Assembly (NCBI RefSeq): GCF_001434475.1
Contig: NZ_AZGF01000001.1
Coordinates: forward strand, 124,001-188,000
Direction: 5' to 3'
DNA from: Paucilactobacillus suebicus DSM 5007 = KCTC 3549
Lineage (GTDB): Bacteria > Bacillota > Bacilli > Lactobacillales > Lactobacillaceae
Length of the DNA: 64,000 nucleotides
Shown: in pieces, positions 17,421-27,147 of the stretch
Position numbering within the stretch: position 1 is the stretch's first letter
Layout: the number at the start of each line of letters is the position of its first letter
Translations under genes and position numbers: made by a program
The notes under the pieces: generated by a model
Database searches by the model: none
What the model was told of the DNA's origin: nothing
What the model saw: the letters and a program-made list of their open reading frames with translations, nothing else

Positions 17421-18395
17421 TTAAATTGATTGTGCGGCTGTTATTAAGGCAACCTTGTAGACATCTTCTTCGCTAGCTCCACGTGATAAATCAGAAATTG
17501 GCGCATTAAGTCCTTGAAGAATTGGCCCAACAGCCTCGAAACCACCAAGTCGCTGTGCAATTTTGTAACCAATATTACCAGATTGAAGATCAGGGAAAAC
17601 AAAGACATTCGCATGGCCAGCAACCGCTGATCCCGGAGCCTTTTGTTCACCAACGCTCTCTACAAAAGCAGCGTCAAATTGTAACTCACCATCTAAAGCC
17701 AGCTTTGGATCCCCTTCATGTGCTAATTTAGTAGCTTCAGCAACCTTTGTAACCATCTCTCCTTTAGCAGAACCCTTCGTTGAAAAACTTAGTAATGCCA
17801 CCTTGGGATCGATATCAAACATCTTTGCAGTATGTGCACTTTGAAGTGCAACTTCCGCCATTGTTGGTGCATCTAATTCAATATTAATTGCACAATCAGC
17901 AAAAACTAAGCGGGTATCACCTTTTTGCATCACAAAAGCACCACTAATGCGTTTACTTCCTGGCTTTGTTTTAATGATTTGTAATGCAGGTCTTACAGTG
18001 TCACCAGTTGGGTGAACAGCTCCAGAAACCATGCCATCAACCTCGTTCATATAAACGAGCATCGTGCCAAAATAGCTCACATCTTTAAGCATTTCGGCAG
18101 CTTGTTCAGGTGTATTCTTACCTTTACGGCGATCAACAAGTGCGTCAAGCATTGCCTGCTTCTTGTCTTCAGGAAAGTTTGCTGGATCAATCACTTGGAT
18201 GCCAGATAAATCAAAGTTATTTTCATTAGCTGTTTGTTCAATCTGCGCCTGATCCCCAAGTAGTACTGGCTGAACAAGGCCATCGGCTTTTAACCTAATT
18301 GCTGCTCCTTGAATGCGTTTATCTTCGCCCTCTGGAAATACCAACGTCTTGTCTTGTCCCTTAATCTTTGATGCTAAGCCTTCAAATAGATCCAT
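17421..18395 (-). CDS. pta: Phosphate acetyltransferase
   Basis: Pta interconverts acetyl-CoA and acetyl-phosphate, linking pyruvate or phosphoketolase products to ATP formation by acetate kinase. The 324-residue length and blocks KTLVFPEGED, MVSGAVHPTGDTVRPALQIIKT, LLSFSTKGSA and ANVFVFPDLQSGNIGYK are those of the short Gram-positive form. GGAGGCGTAG precedes the ATG. It follows ung by 21 bases. Confidence 0.96.
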   Translation of the reverse strand: MDLFEGLASKIKGQDKTLVFPEGEDKRIQGAAIRLKADGLVQPVLLGDQAQIEQTANENNFDLSGIQVIDPANFPEDKKQAMLDALVDRRKGKNTPEQAAEMLKDVSYFGTMLVYMNEVDGMVSGAVHPTGDTVRPALQIIKTKPGSKRISGAFVMQKGDTRLVFADCAINIELDAPTMAEVALQSAHTAKMFDIDPKVALLSFSTKGSAKGEMVTKVAEATKLAHEGDPKLALDGELQFDAAFVESVGEQKAPGSAVAGHANVFVFPDLQSGNIGYKIAQRLGGFEAVGPILQGLNAPISDLSRGASEEDVYKVALITAAQSI

Positions 18396-18416
18396 AATAT
18401 CTACGCCTCCAGTTAA

Positions 18417-19124
18417 TTACATTGCGTCATCACGTTCAACAGTATCTACCTTTTCAGGTAACCGCCAATCAATTGGCTTTTCTCCCATTGCCTCTAGTGC
18501 TTCATTTGTCTTAGAAAATGGTTTAGACCCAAAGAATCCTCGATTGGCCGACAACGGACTAGGATGAACTGACTGAAGTACAATATTTGTATCTGTATTA
18601 ATCAGTTTGATCTTAGACTGCGCTGCACGTCCCCACAGAATAAACACCACTGGCTGTGCACGATCAGACAATGCCTTAATAGCTGCATCAGTCAACTGTT
18701 CCCAACCTTTCCCACGATGAGAGAACGCCTGACCATCCCTAACCGTCAAAACAGAATTCAATAATAAGACACCCTGTTTGGCCCATTTTTCAAGGTAGCC
18801 ATGCTTAACTGGTTCATAACCCAAATCATTTTTTAGTTCTTTATAAATGTTTTGCAGTGATGGTGGAACTTGAACACCTGGCAAAACAGAGAAACTCAAT
18901 CCATGGGCCTGATGCGGTCCATGGTATGGGTCTTGACCCAAAATGACCACTTTTACTTCACTAAATGGAGTCCAATTAAATGCTTCAAAAATATGATGCA
19001 TTTCAGGATAAATGGTTTGATGTTGATATTCATTCTTCAAAAAATTGTGTAGTTGGGAATAATAAGCCTGATGAAATTCAGGCTCCAATACACCCCACCA
19101 ATCGTTATGGATAAATGGTTTCAT
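18417..19124 (-). CDS. ung: Uracil-DNA glycosylase
   Basis: Ung removes uracil from DNA. Catalytic motif A ([19 protein letters not shown], Asp and His) and motif B ([17 protein letters not shown]) are complete. ATG 19124 gives a 235-residue protein starting MKPFIHNDW. Longer GTG starts at 19142 and 19130 overlap or crowd the GAGGTG ribosome-binding site, so the exact start is slightly uncertain. It heads the ung-pta-tsaE unit. Confidence 0.95.
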   Translation of the reverse strand: MKPFIHNDWWGVLEPEFHQAYYSQLHNFLKNEYQHQTIYPEMHHIFEAFNWTPFSEVKVVILGQDPYHGPHQAHGLSFSVLPGVQVPPSLQNIYKELKNDLGYEPVKHGYLEKWAKQGVLLLNSVLTVRDGQAFSHRGKGWEQLTDAAIKALSDRAQPVVFILWGRAAQSKIKLINTDTNIVLQSVHPSPLSANRGFFGSKPFSKTNEALEAMGEKPIDWRLPEKVDTVERDDAM

Positions 19125-19252
19125 AATCACTAAGCACCTCACGTTTTATTCTAGCATATCCGCTTTCAAAATGATATTTTCTGTCAAATGAACAAAAACA
19201 TGTTAATATAGTCCTAGCTACAATCTGATTTTTACTTAAAGGAGGGAGTCCA

Positions 19253-19783
19253 TTGAGAACGCTGTACATCCATCAGCATACCAATGATTTGCGTGGAGCA
19301 ACAACAGTCAAGGACGGCGATAACAATACCATTTACCTGCTCGTTGGTAAATGGGGCATGCGTCAAGATGTTCTTTCCCTCTATGAAACTAGTGGAGAAC
19401 TATTGGCTGAAATTAAACAATTAACTCTAGGACTCCTACCTAAATTTGCGATCTTCCAAAATAATCGTCAGATTGGCGTCATTGGTAAATCACTAGGCTT
19501 TGTTCGTGAAGTAATTTATATTAGAGGACTCAATTGGATTATTGTCGGTAACGTAATTAGTGAAAGTTATAGAGTTTATCATGGCACTCAACTAGTATTT
19601 TCATTCAAATCACAAGTTCAAGATGGTCAAACCTACAGTATTTTGCAAGTTGCAGATGAAGATCTTGAACCGGTATGCGTCGTGATTTCTGCTGTATTGA
19701 ATCACTGGGCACGTCGTTCTGATAAGATATCGATGCCTAAAAAGGCTGAAATGTTATTTAATAATAATTTGACTACTGATTAG
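19253..19783 (+). CDS. LURP-one-related (YxjI-like) protein
   Basis: This 176-residue soluble protein is made of many short beta strands (YLLVGKWGMRQDVLSLYETSGELLAEIKQ; VREVIYIRGLNWIIVGN), consistent with the tubby-like LURP-one fold. No biochemical role is known. The start is TTG 19253, with a long AAAGGAGGGAG 4-10 bases upstream. The stop codon is the first part of a perfect 49-base palindrome. The family call is from pattern memory and moderately sure. Confidence 0.65.
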   Translation: MRTLYIHQHTNDLRGATTVKDGDNNTIYLLVGKWGMRQDVLSLYETSGELLAEIKQLTLGLLPKFAIFQNNRQIGVIGKSLGFVREVIYIRGLNWIIVGNVISESYRVYHGTQLVFSFKSQVQDGQTYSILQVADEDLEPVCVVISAVLNHWARRSDKISMPKKAEMLFNNNLTTD

Positions 19784-19829
19784 TACATAAAAGGACCGAG
19801 AATTGAATTCTCGGTCCTTTTATGTACTA
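19781..19829. terminator. Perfect 49-base palindrome, probable terminator
   Basis: Two 24-base arms (TAGTACATAAAAGGACCGAG...) pair without mismatch around a single central base. The stop codon TAG of the LURP-like gene begins the left arm. The T-run is only TTTTAT, so termination would rely on the very stable stem. Confidence 0.7.
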
Positions 19830-19910
19830 ATGAATTCGCAAACAAATAATTACCTTGTTGATGTTTCATCACCATGAATAAAAATTGTTTTTATCTCCGA
19901 AATGAGCTCC

Positions 19911-20014
19911 GCAAGCACTGAGACCTAACGTCTAAGGGGCTTCCACGAATCAATCGCACAGTTCACGATTAATCCGTGGAAGCCCCTTAGACACCGGTCT
20001 CAAACCGTGCTTGC
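19911..20014. repeat. Long nested hairpin element downstream of smpB
   Basis: Three nested perfect stems are seen: GCAAGCAC/GTGCTTGC (outer), TGAGACC/GGTCTCA (middle) and an 18-bp stem 19930-19947 with 19975-19992 (starting GTCTAAGGGG). AATCG/CGATT lies inside. Only a 4-base bulge and short loops interrupt it. It lies 10 bases past the smpB stop, without a T-run, so it is more than a simple terminator. The element at 54896-55005 has the same layout with different sequence. Confidence 0.7.
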
Positions 20015-20024
20015 TCCGCTCTCT

Positions 20025-20498
20025 CTAATAATGTTTCATAACCCTCTCAATTTGACGATTCTGATCTCGCCTCTTGATGGTTTCACGTTTATCGTACTCG
20101 TGCTTACCTTTGACCACTCCTAACAATACCTTTGCATAGCCATGTTTGATGTACATTTTTAGTGGTACCAACGTAATACCCTTATTTGCGAGCTCACCGG
20201 TTAACTTTTGTAACTCTTTTTTATGAAGCAATAGTTTACGATTCCTTAATGGATCATGGTTAAATTGGTTTCCCTGATCGTACGGACTAATATGCACGTT
20301 CATTAACCATGCTTCCCCATTTCGCACTTGAGCAAATCCATCTCTTAAGTTTACTCTTTTTTCACGAACTGATTTAATCTCGGTTCCCGTTAGCGCAATT
20401 CCGGCCTCGTAAGTTTCTTCGATTGAGTAATCATGACGTGCTTTTTTATTCTGCGCCACCAAATTACTCGGATTTTCCTGATGATTATGTTTAGCCAA
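20025..20498 (-). CDS. smpB: SsrA-binding protein SmpB
   Basis: SmpB binds tmRNA and delivers it to stalled ribosomes for trans-translation. The 157 residues show [29 protein letters not shown], the basic core and the C-terminal [14 protein letters not shown] tail that enters the mRNA channel. The start is TTG 20498 after GAGGTG. It follows rnr by 11 bases; RNase R degrades the faulty mRNA in the same rescue pathway. The tmRNA gene itself is not in this window. Confidence 0.96.
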   Translation of the reverse strand: MAKHNHQENPSNLVAQNKKARHDYSIEETYEAGIALTGTEIKSVREKRVNLRDGFAQVRNGEAWLMNVHISPYDQGNQFNHDPLRNRKLLLHKKELQKLTGELANKGITLVPLKMYIKHGYAKVLLGVVKGKHEYDKRETIKRRDQNRQIERVMKHY

Positions 20499-20509
20499 CC
20501 TTAATCACC

Positions 20510-22876
20510 TCATCTCCGTTTTTGATTATTACCATTTCCCGAAGGACGACTGCCATCACGGCGTCTTGCTTGTCCACGATTGATTTGTCGATTATTGTTG
20601 TGACCATTGTTCCAGCTCTTTTTATGATCGTTAGTTCTATGATCACCGTTACGATGGTTGTTATTGCCGCCACGACGATGATCGTGACGATCATCATGTG
20701 GAACCCTCAACTTAGTTTTGGGTGCATCCTCTGGGCTAACTAGTTCAAAATCAACTTCTCGCTGATCTTTATCTACACGAACTAATTTAACTTTAATTTC
20801 TTGTCCAATTTGGAAAATTCGATGATATCGACGTCCAACTAACGCCATATGTTTTTCAACATATTCGTAATAGTCATCATTCATATTGCTAATGTGAATT
20901 AGTCCTTCGACAGTATTTTCCAACGCCACAAATAGCCCAAACTTCATAACGGAGCTAACAACCGCATTGAAAGTTTCTCCAACGTGATCTTCCATGTATT
21001 CAGCCTTTTTCATGCTGTCAACATCTCGCTCTGTATCAATACCACGACGTTCAGTTACCGAAGTATGTTCTGCAATTTCAGGTAATTGTTTCTCATACTT
21101 AGCCTGAGCATCATCACCAGTACCATGCTTAGCATACCATTTAATTAAGCGATGAACGGTTGTATCTGGGTAACGACGAATCGGCGATGTAAAGTGAGTA
21201 TAAAAATCAGCGTCTAACCCAAAATGTCCCACAGATTCATCAGAATACTTAGCTTGTTTCATACTACGTAGCATCATCGTTTGAACCATTTGCTCTTCTG
21301 GAGTTCCAGCAACGTCTTTTAAAACGTTCTGGAGCATCTTTGGCTTCAATTTACTGATATCACCACGGACAGGATGACCAATAACGCTTAGAAACTCAAA
21401 GAAGTTCTTGACTCGTTCACCGTCTGGTGTTTCATGAATTCGGTATAGAAATGGTACATGTAATCGTTTGAAGTGTTCAGCAACAGTTTCGTTAGCGGCC
21501 AGCATAAACGATTCAATCATTCGTTCTGACAAACCACGGTCACGTAAAACAATATCCGTTGGATGTCCCTCTTCGTCAACCACGATTTTTGCTTCTGGAG
21601 CATCAAAATCAATTGCACCACGCCGATGACGCATTTTCACCAGAATACGATGCAAATCAGCCATATCTTCAAACATTGGTACTAACTCGCTGTACTTCTC
21701 CCGTGTTTTCTTGTCATGGGCTTCCAGAATTGCATTCACACCCTTGTATGTCATACGAGCATGTGACTTCATAACACTAGGGAAAATTTTGTGGTTAACT
21801 ACTTTTCCTTCACTATTGATTTCCATTTCACAACTCATAGAAAGTCGTTCAACACCTGGGTTTAATGAACAAATACCGTTTGAAAGGCGACGAGGGAGCA
21901 TTGGAATCACACGATCCGTTAGATAAACTGAAGTGCCACGATCATATGCCTCGCGATCTAACGGCGTGCCTTCCTGAACATAATGACTAACGTCAGCAAT
22001 GTGTACTCCTAAATGATAATTACCGTTATCCATCTTCCAAGCAACCACAGCATCATCTAAATCTTTTGATTCAGTGCTATCAATTGTTACAAGTGGTTGA
22101 TCAGTTATATCAACACGGTCCTTCTTCTCATCTTCACTAATCTCTTCTTCGATGTGGTCAGCCTGCTCAACAACATCTTCTGGAAATTCGTGAGGTAACT
22201 CATGTGCATAAACGATTGACAGAATATCAACGCCGGGTTCATCCTTGTTACCAATGGTTTCCTTAGCAACCCCAACCATTGTCTTAGGTTCTTCATTTGT
22301 TGGATAGCGTGTAACATCAGCTGTCACAACTTCACCGTCAGTTGGATGAATTCCTTGATCAGTAACGTAAAATTTGTAACTGGAGATCTTCTTGTCCTTT
22401 AAAACAATTTCTCCGATATAACCATTTTGTGCAGCTAACTTAAATTCACCAACTACTTTTTCATAATGGTGAGTAATGATTCTGGTGACTTGGCCCTCTG
22501 GTCCTTGTGATCCGTCAGGTTTACCAGGACGCAAGATATCAACTTCAACCTCATCCCCACTTAACGCGTGCATGGTATGGTCTGGGTTAACATAAATGTC
22601 TGGTTGATCAGGATCGTAGGCGACGAATCCGAACCCTTTATCATTGCCATGGAAAATTCCAGACAGCACTGGCTTCTTAGGTACCGCCTGAAACTCACCA
22701 TTGTCGGTAACTTTAACTTCTTGTTCTCTTTCTAACTGTGCTAATGTTTGCACAATAGCAGGAAATTGATCAGCAGCCTTCATATTCAACTGTGTAGCAA
22801 TTTTTTCTGCTGAAAAGCTTAATTCCGCGTTATCTTGCAAATGCTTTTGAATTTGTTCTTTTAAATTTATTGTCAT
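20510..22876 (-). CDS. rnr: Ribonuclease R
   Basis: RNase R is a processive 3'-5' exoribonuclease that digests structured RNA. Domains in order: N-terminal winged helix (about 1-65), cold-shock domains (about 70-220), RNB catalytic domain with DSTESKDLDDAV and the DRGTSVYLTDRVIPMLPRRLSNGICSL region (about 265-590), S1 domain (about 635-715) and a 65-residue basic tail of mostly R, H, N, D and G. GAGGTAGATA precedes the ATG. It is upstream of smpB and downstream of an esterase gene and secG, the common secG-est-rnr-smpB order. Confidence 0.96.
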   Translation of the reverse strand: MTINLKEQIQKHLQDNAELSFSAEKIATQLNMKAADQFPAIVQTLAQLEREQEVKVTDNGEFQAVPKKPVLSGIFHGNDKGFGFVAYDPDQPDIYVNPDHTMHALSGDEVEVDILRPGKPDGSQGPEGQVTRIITHHYEKVVGEFKLAAQNGYIGEIVLKDKKISSYKFYVTDQGIHPTDGEVVTADVTRYPTNEEPKTMVGVAKETIGNKDEPGVDILSIVYAHELPHEFPEDVVEQADHIEEEISEDEKKDRVDITDQPLVTIDSTESKDLDDAVVAWKMDNGNYHLGVHIADVSHYVQEGTPLDREAYDRGTSVYLTDRVIPMLPRRLSNGICSLNPGVERLSMSCEMEINSEGKVVNHKIFPSVMKSHARMTYKGVNAILEAHDKKTREKYSELVPMFEDMADLHRILVKMRHRRGAIDFDAPEAKIVVDEEGHPTDIVLRDRGLSERMIESFMLAANETVAEHFKRLHVPFLYRIHETPDGERVKNFFEFLSVIGHPVRGDISKLKPKMLQNVLKDVAGTPEEQMVQTMMLRSMKQAKYSDESVGHFGLDADFYTHFTSPIRRYPDTTVHRLIKWYAKHGTGDDAQAKYEKQLPEIAEHTSVTERRGIDTERDVDSMKKAEYMEDHVGETFNAVVSSVMKFGLFVALENTVEGLIHISNMNDDYYEYVEKHMALVGRRYHRIFQIGQEIKVKLVRVDKDQREVDFELVSPEDAPKTKLRVPHDDRHDHRRGGNNNHRNGDHRTNDHKKSWNNGHNNNRQINRGQARRRDGSRPSGNGNNQKRR

Positions 22877-22884
22877 TATCTACC

Positions 22885-23634
22885 TCAAAATATTGTCGTT
22901 AAGTATTTTAATACGTCAGTTTCTAACTGATGATGTGCTGAATTGACTGTTAGTACATGAGATGCATTTTCGTAAAAATAATAGTCTACTTTCTTACCGT
23001 AGGACGTTAACATTTTTTCCAACCTTGCGCCTGACTGCGAGCTAATCATCTCGTCTTGACCACCCTGTGCAATAAAAAACGGTTTAGAGATTTGCGACAA
23101 TTCCCTACGAACTCGTGATGAAAACTGGTTAATTTTTCCTAGTTGAATTGGTAACCGTTGTTTGATCCACTTTACCGATTGATCGACTTGGTCTTGATCA
23201 AAATGCTGATCACGATATGTATGAGCCGCCATTTTAGGAAACATTTTAGGAACATTTGTGTCGTGATCACTAACCACTGGTGAAGAGAACACTCCACCTC
23301 CGGCTAATTTGCTGTCTTCTTCAAGCAGCCGCGTCGCAAAAATCCCTCCCAATGATAATCCAAAAACAGCAATTTGTTCATGTCCTGCTTGACGTAGTTG
23401 ATCTACTGCATTCCTAGCATCCTGCAACCACTGTGTCGGGGACCCCTGAGTTAATATATCTTTAGGCTCACCAGTTGCATGCCCAGTAAAGATTGGGCCA
23501 CATACAGTATAGCCATTTCTTTGTAAACACCTGCCCAACATTCTTACATCGTTGCTGCTTCCAGCGAAGGCATGCAGTAACACTACCGCTTGCGGACCTT
23601 TTTCAAATAAAAATGGCTCTGGCTGTCGCTGCAT
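22885..23634 (-). CDS. Carboxylesterase, alpha/beta hydrolase (Est30-like)
   Basis: This 249-residue hydrolase has an oxyanion segment LLHAFAGSSNDVRML, a nucleophile elbow GLSLGG (Ser near residue 97), an acid in AQGGQDEMI and the terminal His in NASHVLT. In Firmicutes a monoacylglycerol lipase-like carboxylesterase occupies this place between secG and rnr. The natural substrate is unknown. AAGGAGG precedes the ATG. Confidence 0.88.
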   Translation of the reverse strand: MQRQPEPFLFEKGPQAVVLLHAFAGSSNDVRMLGRCLQRNGYTVCGPIFTGHATGEPKDILTQGSPTQWLQDARNAVDQLRQAGHEQIAVFGLSLGGIFATRLLEEDSKLAGGGVFSSPVVSDHDTNVPKMFPKMAAHTYRDQHFDQDQVDQSVKWIKQRLPIQLGKINQFSSRVRRELSQISKPFFIAQGGQDEMISSQSGARLEKMLTSYGKKVDYYFYENASHVLTVNSAHHQLETDVLKYLTTIF

Positions 23635-23659
23635 CTCATCAATTCCTCCTTAAAAAGCA

Positions 23660-23690
23660 AAAAGGCCCCCTGTTATTTACACAGGAGGTC
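23660..23690 (-). terminator. Terminator or attenuator after secG
   Basis: On the minus strand GACCTCCTG...CAGGGGGCC forms a hairpin with one mismatch followed by five T, between secG and the esterase gene. Confidence 0.65.
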
Positions 23691-23697
23691 GATACGT

Positions 23698-23937
23698 CTA
23701 ATGCGACGACAGATAAATCAACGCTAACGCTAATATGAAGAAAATTGCGCCACAAATCGTAGTCGTAATCTGCATAACTGCTTCAAAACCACGAGCTTTA
23801 CGTCTTGAAAATAAGTCACCAGCACCGCCAGTCAAAGCCGACATTGCATCGTTATTGTTCTTTGCTGGTTGCATCATCACACATGCAATGATCACAACGC
23901 AAAGAATTAGAAAAATTGTTAATAGTAAATTATACAA
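23698..23937 (-). CDS. secG: Preprotein translocase subunit SecG
   Basis: SecG is the small auxiliary subunit of the SecYEG channel. The 79 residues contain two membrane helices (about 3-22 and 54-77) joined by the typical loop AMSALTGGAGDLFSRRKARGFE. It lies upstream of est-rnr-smpB as in other Firmicutes. AGGAGGATTATCC is close to the start. Confidence 0.93.
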   Translation of the reverse strand: MYNLLLTIFLILCVVIIACVMMQPAKNNNDAMSALTGGAGDLFSRRKARGFEAVMQITTTICGAIFFILALALIYLSSH

Positions 23938-24009
23938 GGATAATCCTCCTAATTTTCACCCGCTGTACATCCTAGCTATTGTATCATAGCTCATTACATG
24001 ATTCTAGTC

Positions 24010-25551
24010 TTAACCATTGATTTTTATTTTTTGAGCCGCATTTATAATTCTGACAAACGCACTATGTCGCATTCGAGGCGCCACAGAAACTAAAAGCGTA
24101 TCACCAGCTTTTATTTCAGTGTCTCCGTGAGGAATAATTTGTCTCTCACCACGTTGTATAGAATACAGTAAGCAGCTTTCAGGCCAGTTAAAGTCTCTAA
24201 CTTGCGTGCCATCAAGCATTGACCCGGCAAAAACCGTTGTTTGAATGACATCTTGCGTACTGTTGCTCAGATGCCTATCGCGCTTCAATAATTTATCCAA
24301 CAGAGAAGCATAAATTGGTGATCCATTAAGCATATCAACAACTACATAGGCCACTAGTGACACAACCGCTAATGGCATTAAATGTTCCAAAGATCCTACC
24401 ATTTCCGTAATCAGCAAAATGGCCGTAAAAGGTGCCTTTCCAATACCTGCAAAATAACCGGCCATTGCATAAATAATAAAATTAATGACAAATTTGCCAG
24501 GCATCAGTCCCAGTGAAACCATAATTGAAGCGTATAATCCTCCGATTACGGCTCCCAATGTCAGTATTGGTAAGAAAATTCCACCCGGCAAACCAGATCC
24601 GTAACTAATCATTGAAAAAACAAATCTTAACAACAGTAAGCCAACAAATAGCCAAATTGACGGATTAACATGATTAAAGCTAACAATTAATGAATTACCA
24701 CCGCCTAAGGTCTCCGGCCACCACCAACCAATAAAAATAACAATGATAAATGGAACAACCGGATAGTATTCAGATGGTATTTTTTTCAACCAGCCATAAA
24801 TTGAGTCCATGTGAAGCAAGTTTTCTTGATAGATGCGACCCAAAATACCAAGTACCACGCCTAACCCAATCAATTGGCCGTATTGTGCTAACGGGAGTGA
24901 CTCGGAATAGTCCACATGTAATACAGGCGTTAACCCAAAAAAGTTTAGTGACACAAAGTTAGACGTGAGAGCACTAACAAAAGCAGATAACCACACAAGA
25001 GGTGAAAAATTGTGATACACCTCTTCAAGGACAAACATTGTACTAGCAATTGGCGCATTAAACGCTGCCGATAATCCCGCGGCAGATCCAGTCGCAATAC
25101 AAATACGCCTGGCTAATGGTTCATCATGTCTTACTTCTGCAAAGCCTTGTCCCACAGCAGCACCAAGCTGAATTGATGGTCCTTCACGTCCCAAAAACAA
25201 ACCTGACCCAATGGCAAGCACACCACCCACAAACTTCTGCCACAATACTGGCCACCAGGACTCCTCGTAATCACCTGACAATTGTCCCTCAATTTGTGGA
25301 ATACCAGAACCTTTAATGGCTGGATTACGTTTAACTAGCCAACCTAAAAACAACGCAATAATTACCGATCCGGCCACCCATGGCACTAATAGCCACGCAT
25401 TTTGATGCATCAATCGGTAAGCTACGGTTACTAGCTTTAATTCATACTCAATTAACAATCTAAAGGTACTAACAATCACACCAACCAAGACACCAATGAT
25501 AAGTCCCCGTATCAATTGATTGGTTTTTGAACGATCTAGTCCAAATCTCAT
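24010..25551 (-). CDS. ClC-family chloride channel/transporter with TrkA-C domain
   Basis: This 513-residue membrane protein has the ClC selectivity-filter motifs GSGIPQIEG, GREGPSIQLGA and GGIFLPILTLGA and a dozen or more helices. It ends in a TrkA-C-like regulatory domain (about 430-505, GDTEIKAGDTLLVSVAPRMR). ATG 25551 was chosen over a longer frame because GGAG lies 8 bases upstream. Bacterial relatives exchange Cl- for H+, or fluoride for H+. The Glu in GREGP favours an H+-coupled exchanger. It stands alone between secG and eno. Confidence 0.92.
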   Translation of the reverse strand: MRFGLDRSKTNQLIRGLIIGVLVGVIVSTFRLLIEYELKLVTVAYRLMHQNAWLLVPWVAGSVIIALFLGWLVKRNPAIKGSGIPQIEGQLSGDYEESWWPVLWQKFVGGVLAIGSGLFLGREGPSIQLGAAVGQGFAEVRHDEPLARRICIATGSAAGLSAAFNAPIASTMFVLEEVYHNFSPLVWLSAFVSALTSNFVSLNFFGLTPVLHVDYSESLPLAQYGQLIGLGVVLGILGRIYQENLLHMDSIYGWLKKIPSEYYPVVPFIIVIFIGWWWPETLGGGNSLIVSFNHVNPSIWLFVGLLLLRFVFSMISYGSGLPGGIFLPILTLGAVIGGLYASIMVSLGLMPGKFVINFIIYAMAGYFAGIGKAPFTAILLITEMVGSLEHLMPLAVVSLVAYVVVDMLNGSPIYASLLDKLLKRDRHLSNSTQDVIQTTVFAGSMLDGTQVRDFNWPESCLLYSIQRGERQIIPHGDTEIKAGDTLLVSVAPRMRHSAFVRIINAAQKIKING

Positions 25552-25654
25552 AATCTTTTCTCCTAAAATAATATGCCAACTCCTAGCATACCCCGCCACT
25601 CTCAACATTGAAAAGTGTTTTTTAATTATTTTTGAAAGAAAAAATTGTAGCAAA

Positions 25655-25682
25655 AAAAACGACCGATAAACGGTCGTTTTAC
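25655..25682 (-). terminator. Terminator of eno
   Basis: AAACGACCG pairs with CGGTCGTTT, followed on the minus strand by a run of eight T, 13 bases after the eno stop. Confidence 0.88.
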
Positions 25683-25694
25683 ACTAATTAACAA

Positions 25695-27020
25695 TTACTT
25701 GTTAATAATGTTTTCGCGAGCATCTTCGCTCAAATTGTAGAATGAGTGGATACCCTTGTATTCAGCAACTGAATCAGTCAGTTGATCTTCAATACGCATT
25801 AATTGGTTGTACTTAGCAATACGATCAGTACGGCTCATTGAACCAGTCTTGATCTGTCCTGCATTAGTAGCAACAACTAAGTCAGCAATGGTTGTGTCTT
25901 CAGTTTCACCTGAACGGTGAGAGACGATAGCTGTATATCCAGCTTCCTTAGCCATTTCAATTGCTTCCATAGTTTCAGTCAAAGTACCAATTTGGTTAAC
26001 CTTGATTAAGATTGAGTTTGCAGCACCCATCTTGATACCCTTTGCAAGGTAATCAGTGTTAGTAACAAAGAAGTCATCACCAACTAATTGAACTTTTTTA
26101 CCAAGTTCACTGGTAATTGAAGCCCAGTCGTCCCAGTTGTTTTCGTCAATAGGATCTTCAACGGAAATGATTGGGTACTTGTCAATGATACCTTCAAGGT
26201 ACTTAACGAAGTCAGGTGTATCAAATTCTTCACCAGTTGACCAACGTAACTTGTACTTCTTGTCATCGTCGTTCCAAAGCTCAGAAGCGGCAACATCAAT
26301 GGCAATTGAGACATCCTTACCTGGCCTGTAACCGGCCTCTGTGATGGCCTTTACCAAGTATTGAAGTGGTTCTTCGTTGTTTGCAAAGTCAGGAGCAAAA
26401 CCACCTTCGTCACCAACAGAAGTTGCTTTGCCATCAGCGGCAAGAAGCTTCTTCAATGTGTGGAAAGTTTCTGATCCCATACGGATTGCTTCCTTGATTG
26501 ATGATGCACCAACAGGCATGATCATAAATTCTTGGAAATCAACCTTGTTATCAGAGTGAGCGCCACCATTGATAACGTTCATCATTGGAGTTGGCAATAC
26601 GTGAGCATTGAAACCGCCAAGGTAGTTGTACAATGGTTGTTCAAGTTCATCAGCAGCAGCACGGGCAGCGGCGATTGAAACACCTAAAATAGCGTTAGCA
26701 CCTAACTTACCCTTGTTTGGAGTACCATCTAACTTGATCATTGCCTTATCAATGGCAACTTGGTCAGTAACTTCGTAGCCAACAATTTCCTTAGCGATAA
26801 CGTCGTTAACGTTAGCAACAGCCCTTAAAACGCCCTTGCCGCCAAAACGATCCTTGTCGCCGTCACGTAATTCAACAGCTTCGTGTTCACCAGTTGAAGC
26901 ACCTGATGGAACGATACCGCGGCCAGCGCCGCCAGCTTCTGTATATAATTCAACTTCAACGGTTGGGTTGCCACGTGAGTCTAAGACTTCGCGTGCGTAA
27001 ATATCTGTAATAAGTGACAT
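25695..27020 (-). CDS. eno: Enolase
   Basis: Enolase converts 2-phosphoglycerate to phosphoenolpyruvate. The 441 residues show the start [37 protein letters not shown], the metal ligands in SVEDPIDE and GDDFFVTN, and [15 protein letters not shown]. Codon choice is clean and strongly biased, as for a highly expressed gene. GGAGAGAATC precedes the ATG. It is the last of gap-pgk-tpiA-eno and also has its own promoter. Confidence 0.97.
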   Translation of the reverse strand: MSLITDIYAREVLDSRGNPTVEVELYTEAGGAGRGIVPSGASTGEHEAVELRDGDKDRFGGKGVLRAVANVNDVIAKEIVGYEVTDQVAIDKAMIKLDGTPNKGKLGANAILGVSIAAARAAADELEQPLYNYLGGFNAHVLPTPMMNVINGGAHSDNKVDFQEFMIMPVGASSIKEAIRMGSETFHTLKKLLAADGKATSVGDEGGFAPDFANNEEPLQYLVKAITEAGYRPGKDVSIAIDVAASELWNDDDKKYKLRWSTGEEFDTPDFVKYLEGIIDKYPIISVEDPIDENNWDDWASITSELGKKVQLVGDDFFVTNTDYLAKGIKMGAANSILIKVNQIGTLTETMEAIEMAKEAGYTAIVSHRSGETEDTTIADLVVATNAGQIKTGSMSRTDRIAKYNQLMRIEDQLTDSVAEYKGIHSFYNLSEDARENIINK

Positions 27021-27069
27021 TTAATGATTCTCTCCTCTAATTTAAAATTTGGAAAGCAGTTCCAGATTC

Positions 27070-27098
27070 ATTGTATTATTTTGTGTAATTAAATACAA
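27070..27098 (-). promoter_or_regulatory. Promoter of eno
   Basis: TTGTAT (27093-27098) and TACAAT (27070-27075) are 17 bases apart, in the tpiA-eno gap. Confidence 0.55.
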
Positions 27099-27147
27099 CC
27101 TATTTCCATGAGATCATTTAAGTTTTAATGGGTAAGCCCATTAACGG

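Noticed and set aside
19830-20024. tmRNA (ssrA) next to smpB
   Set aside because: The space is too short and lacks a tRNA-Ala-like end and tag-coding segment; it holds a long hairpin instead.
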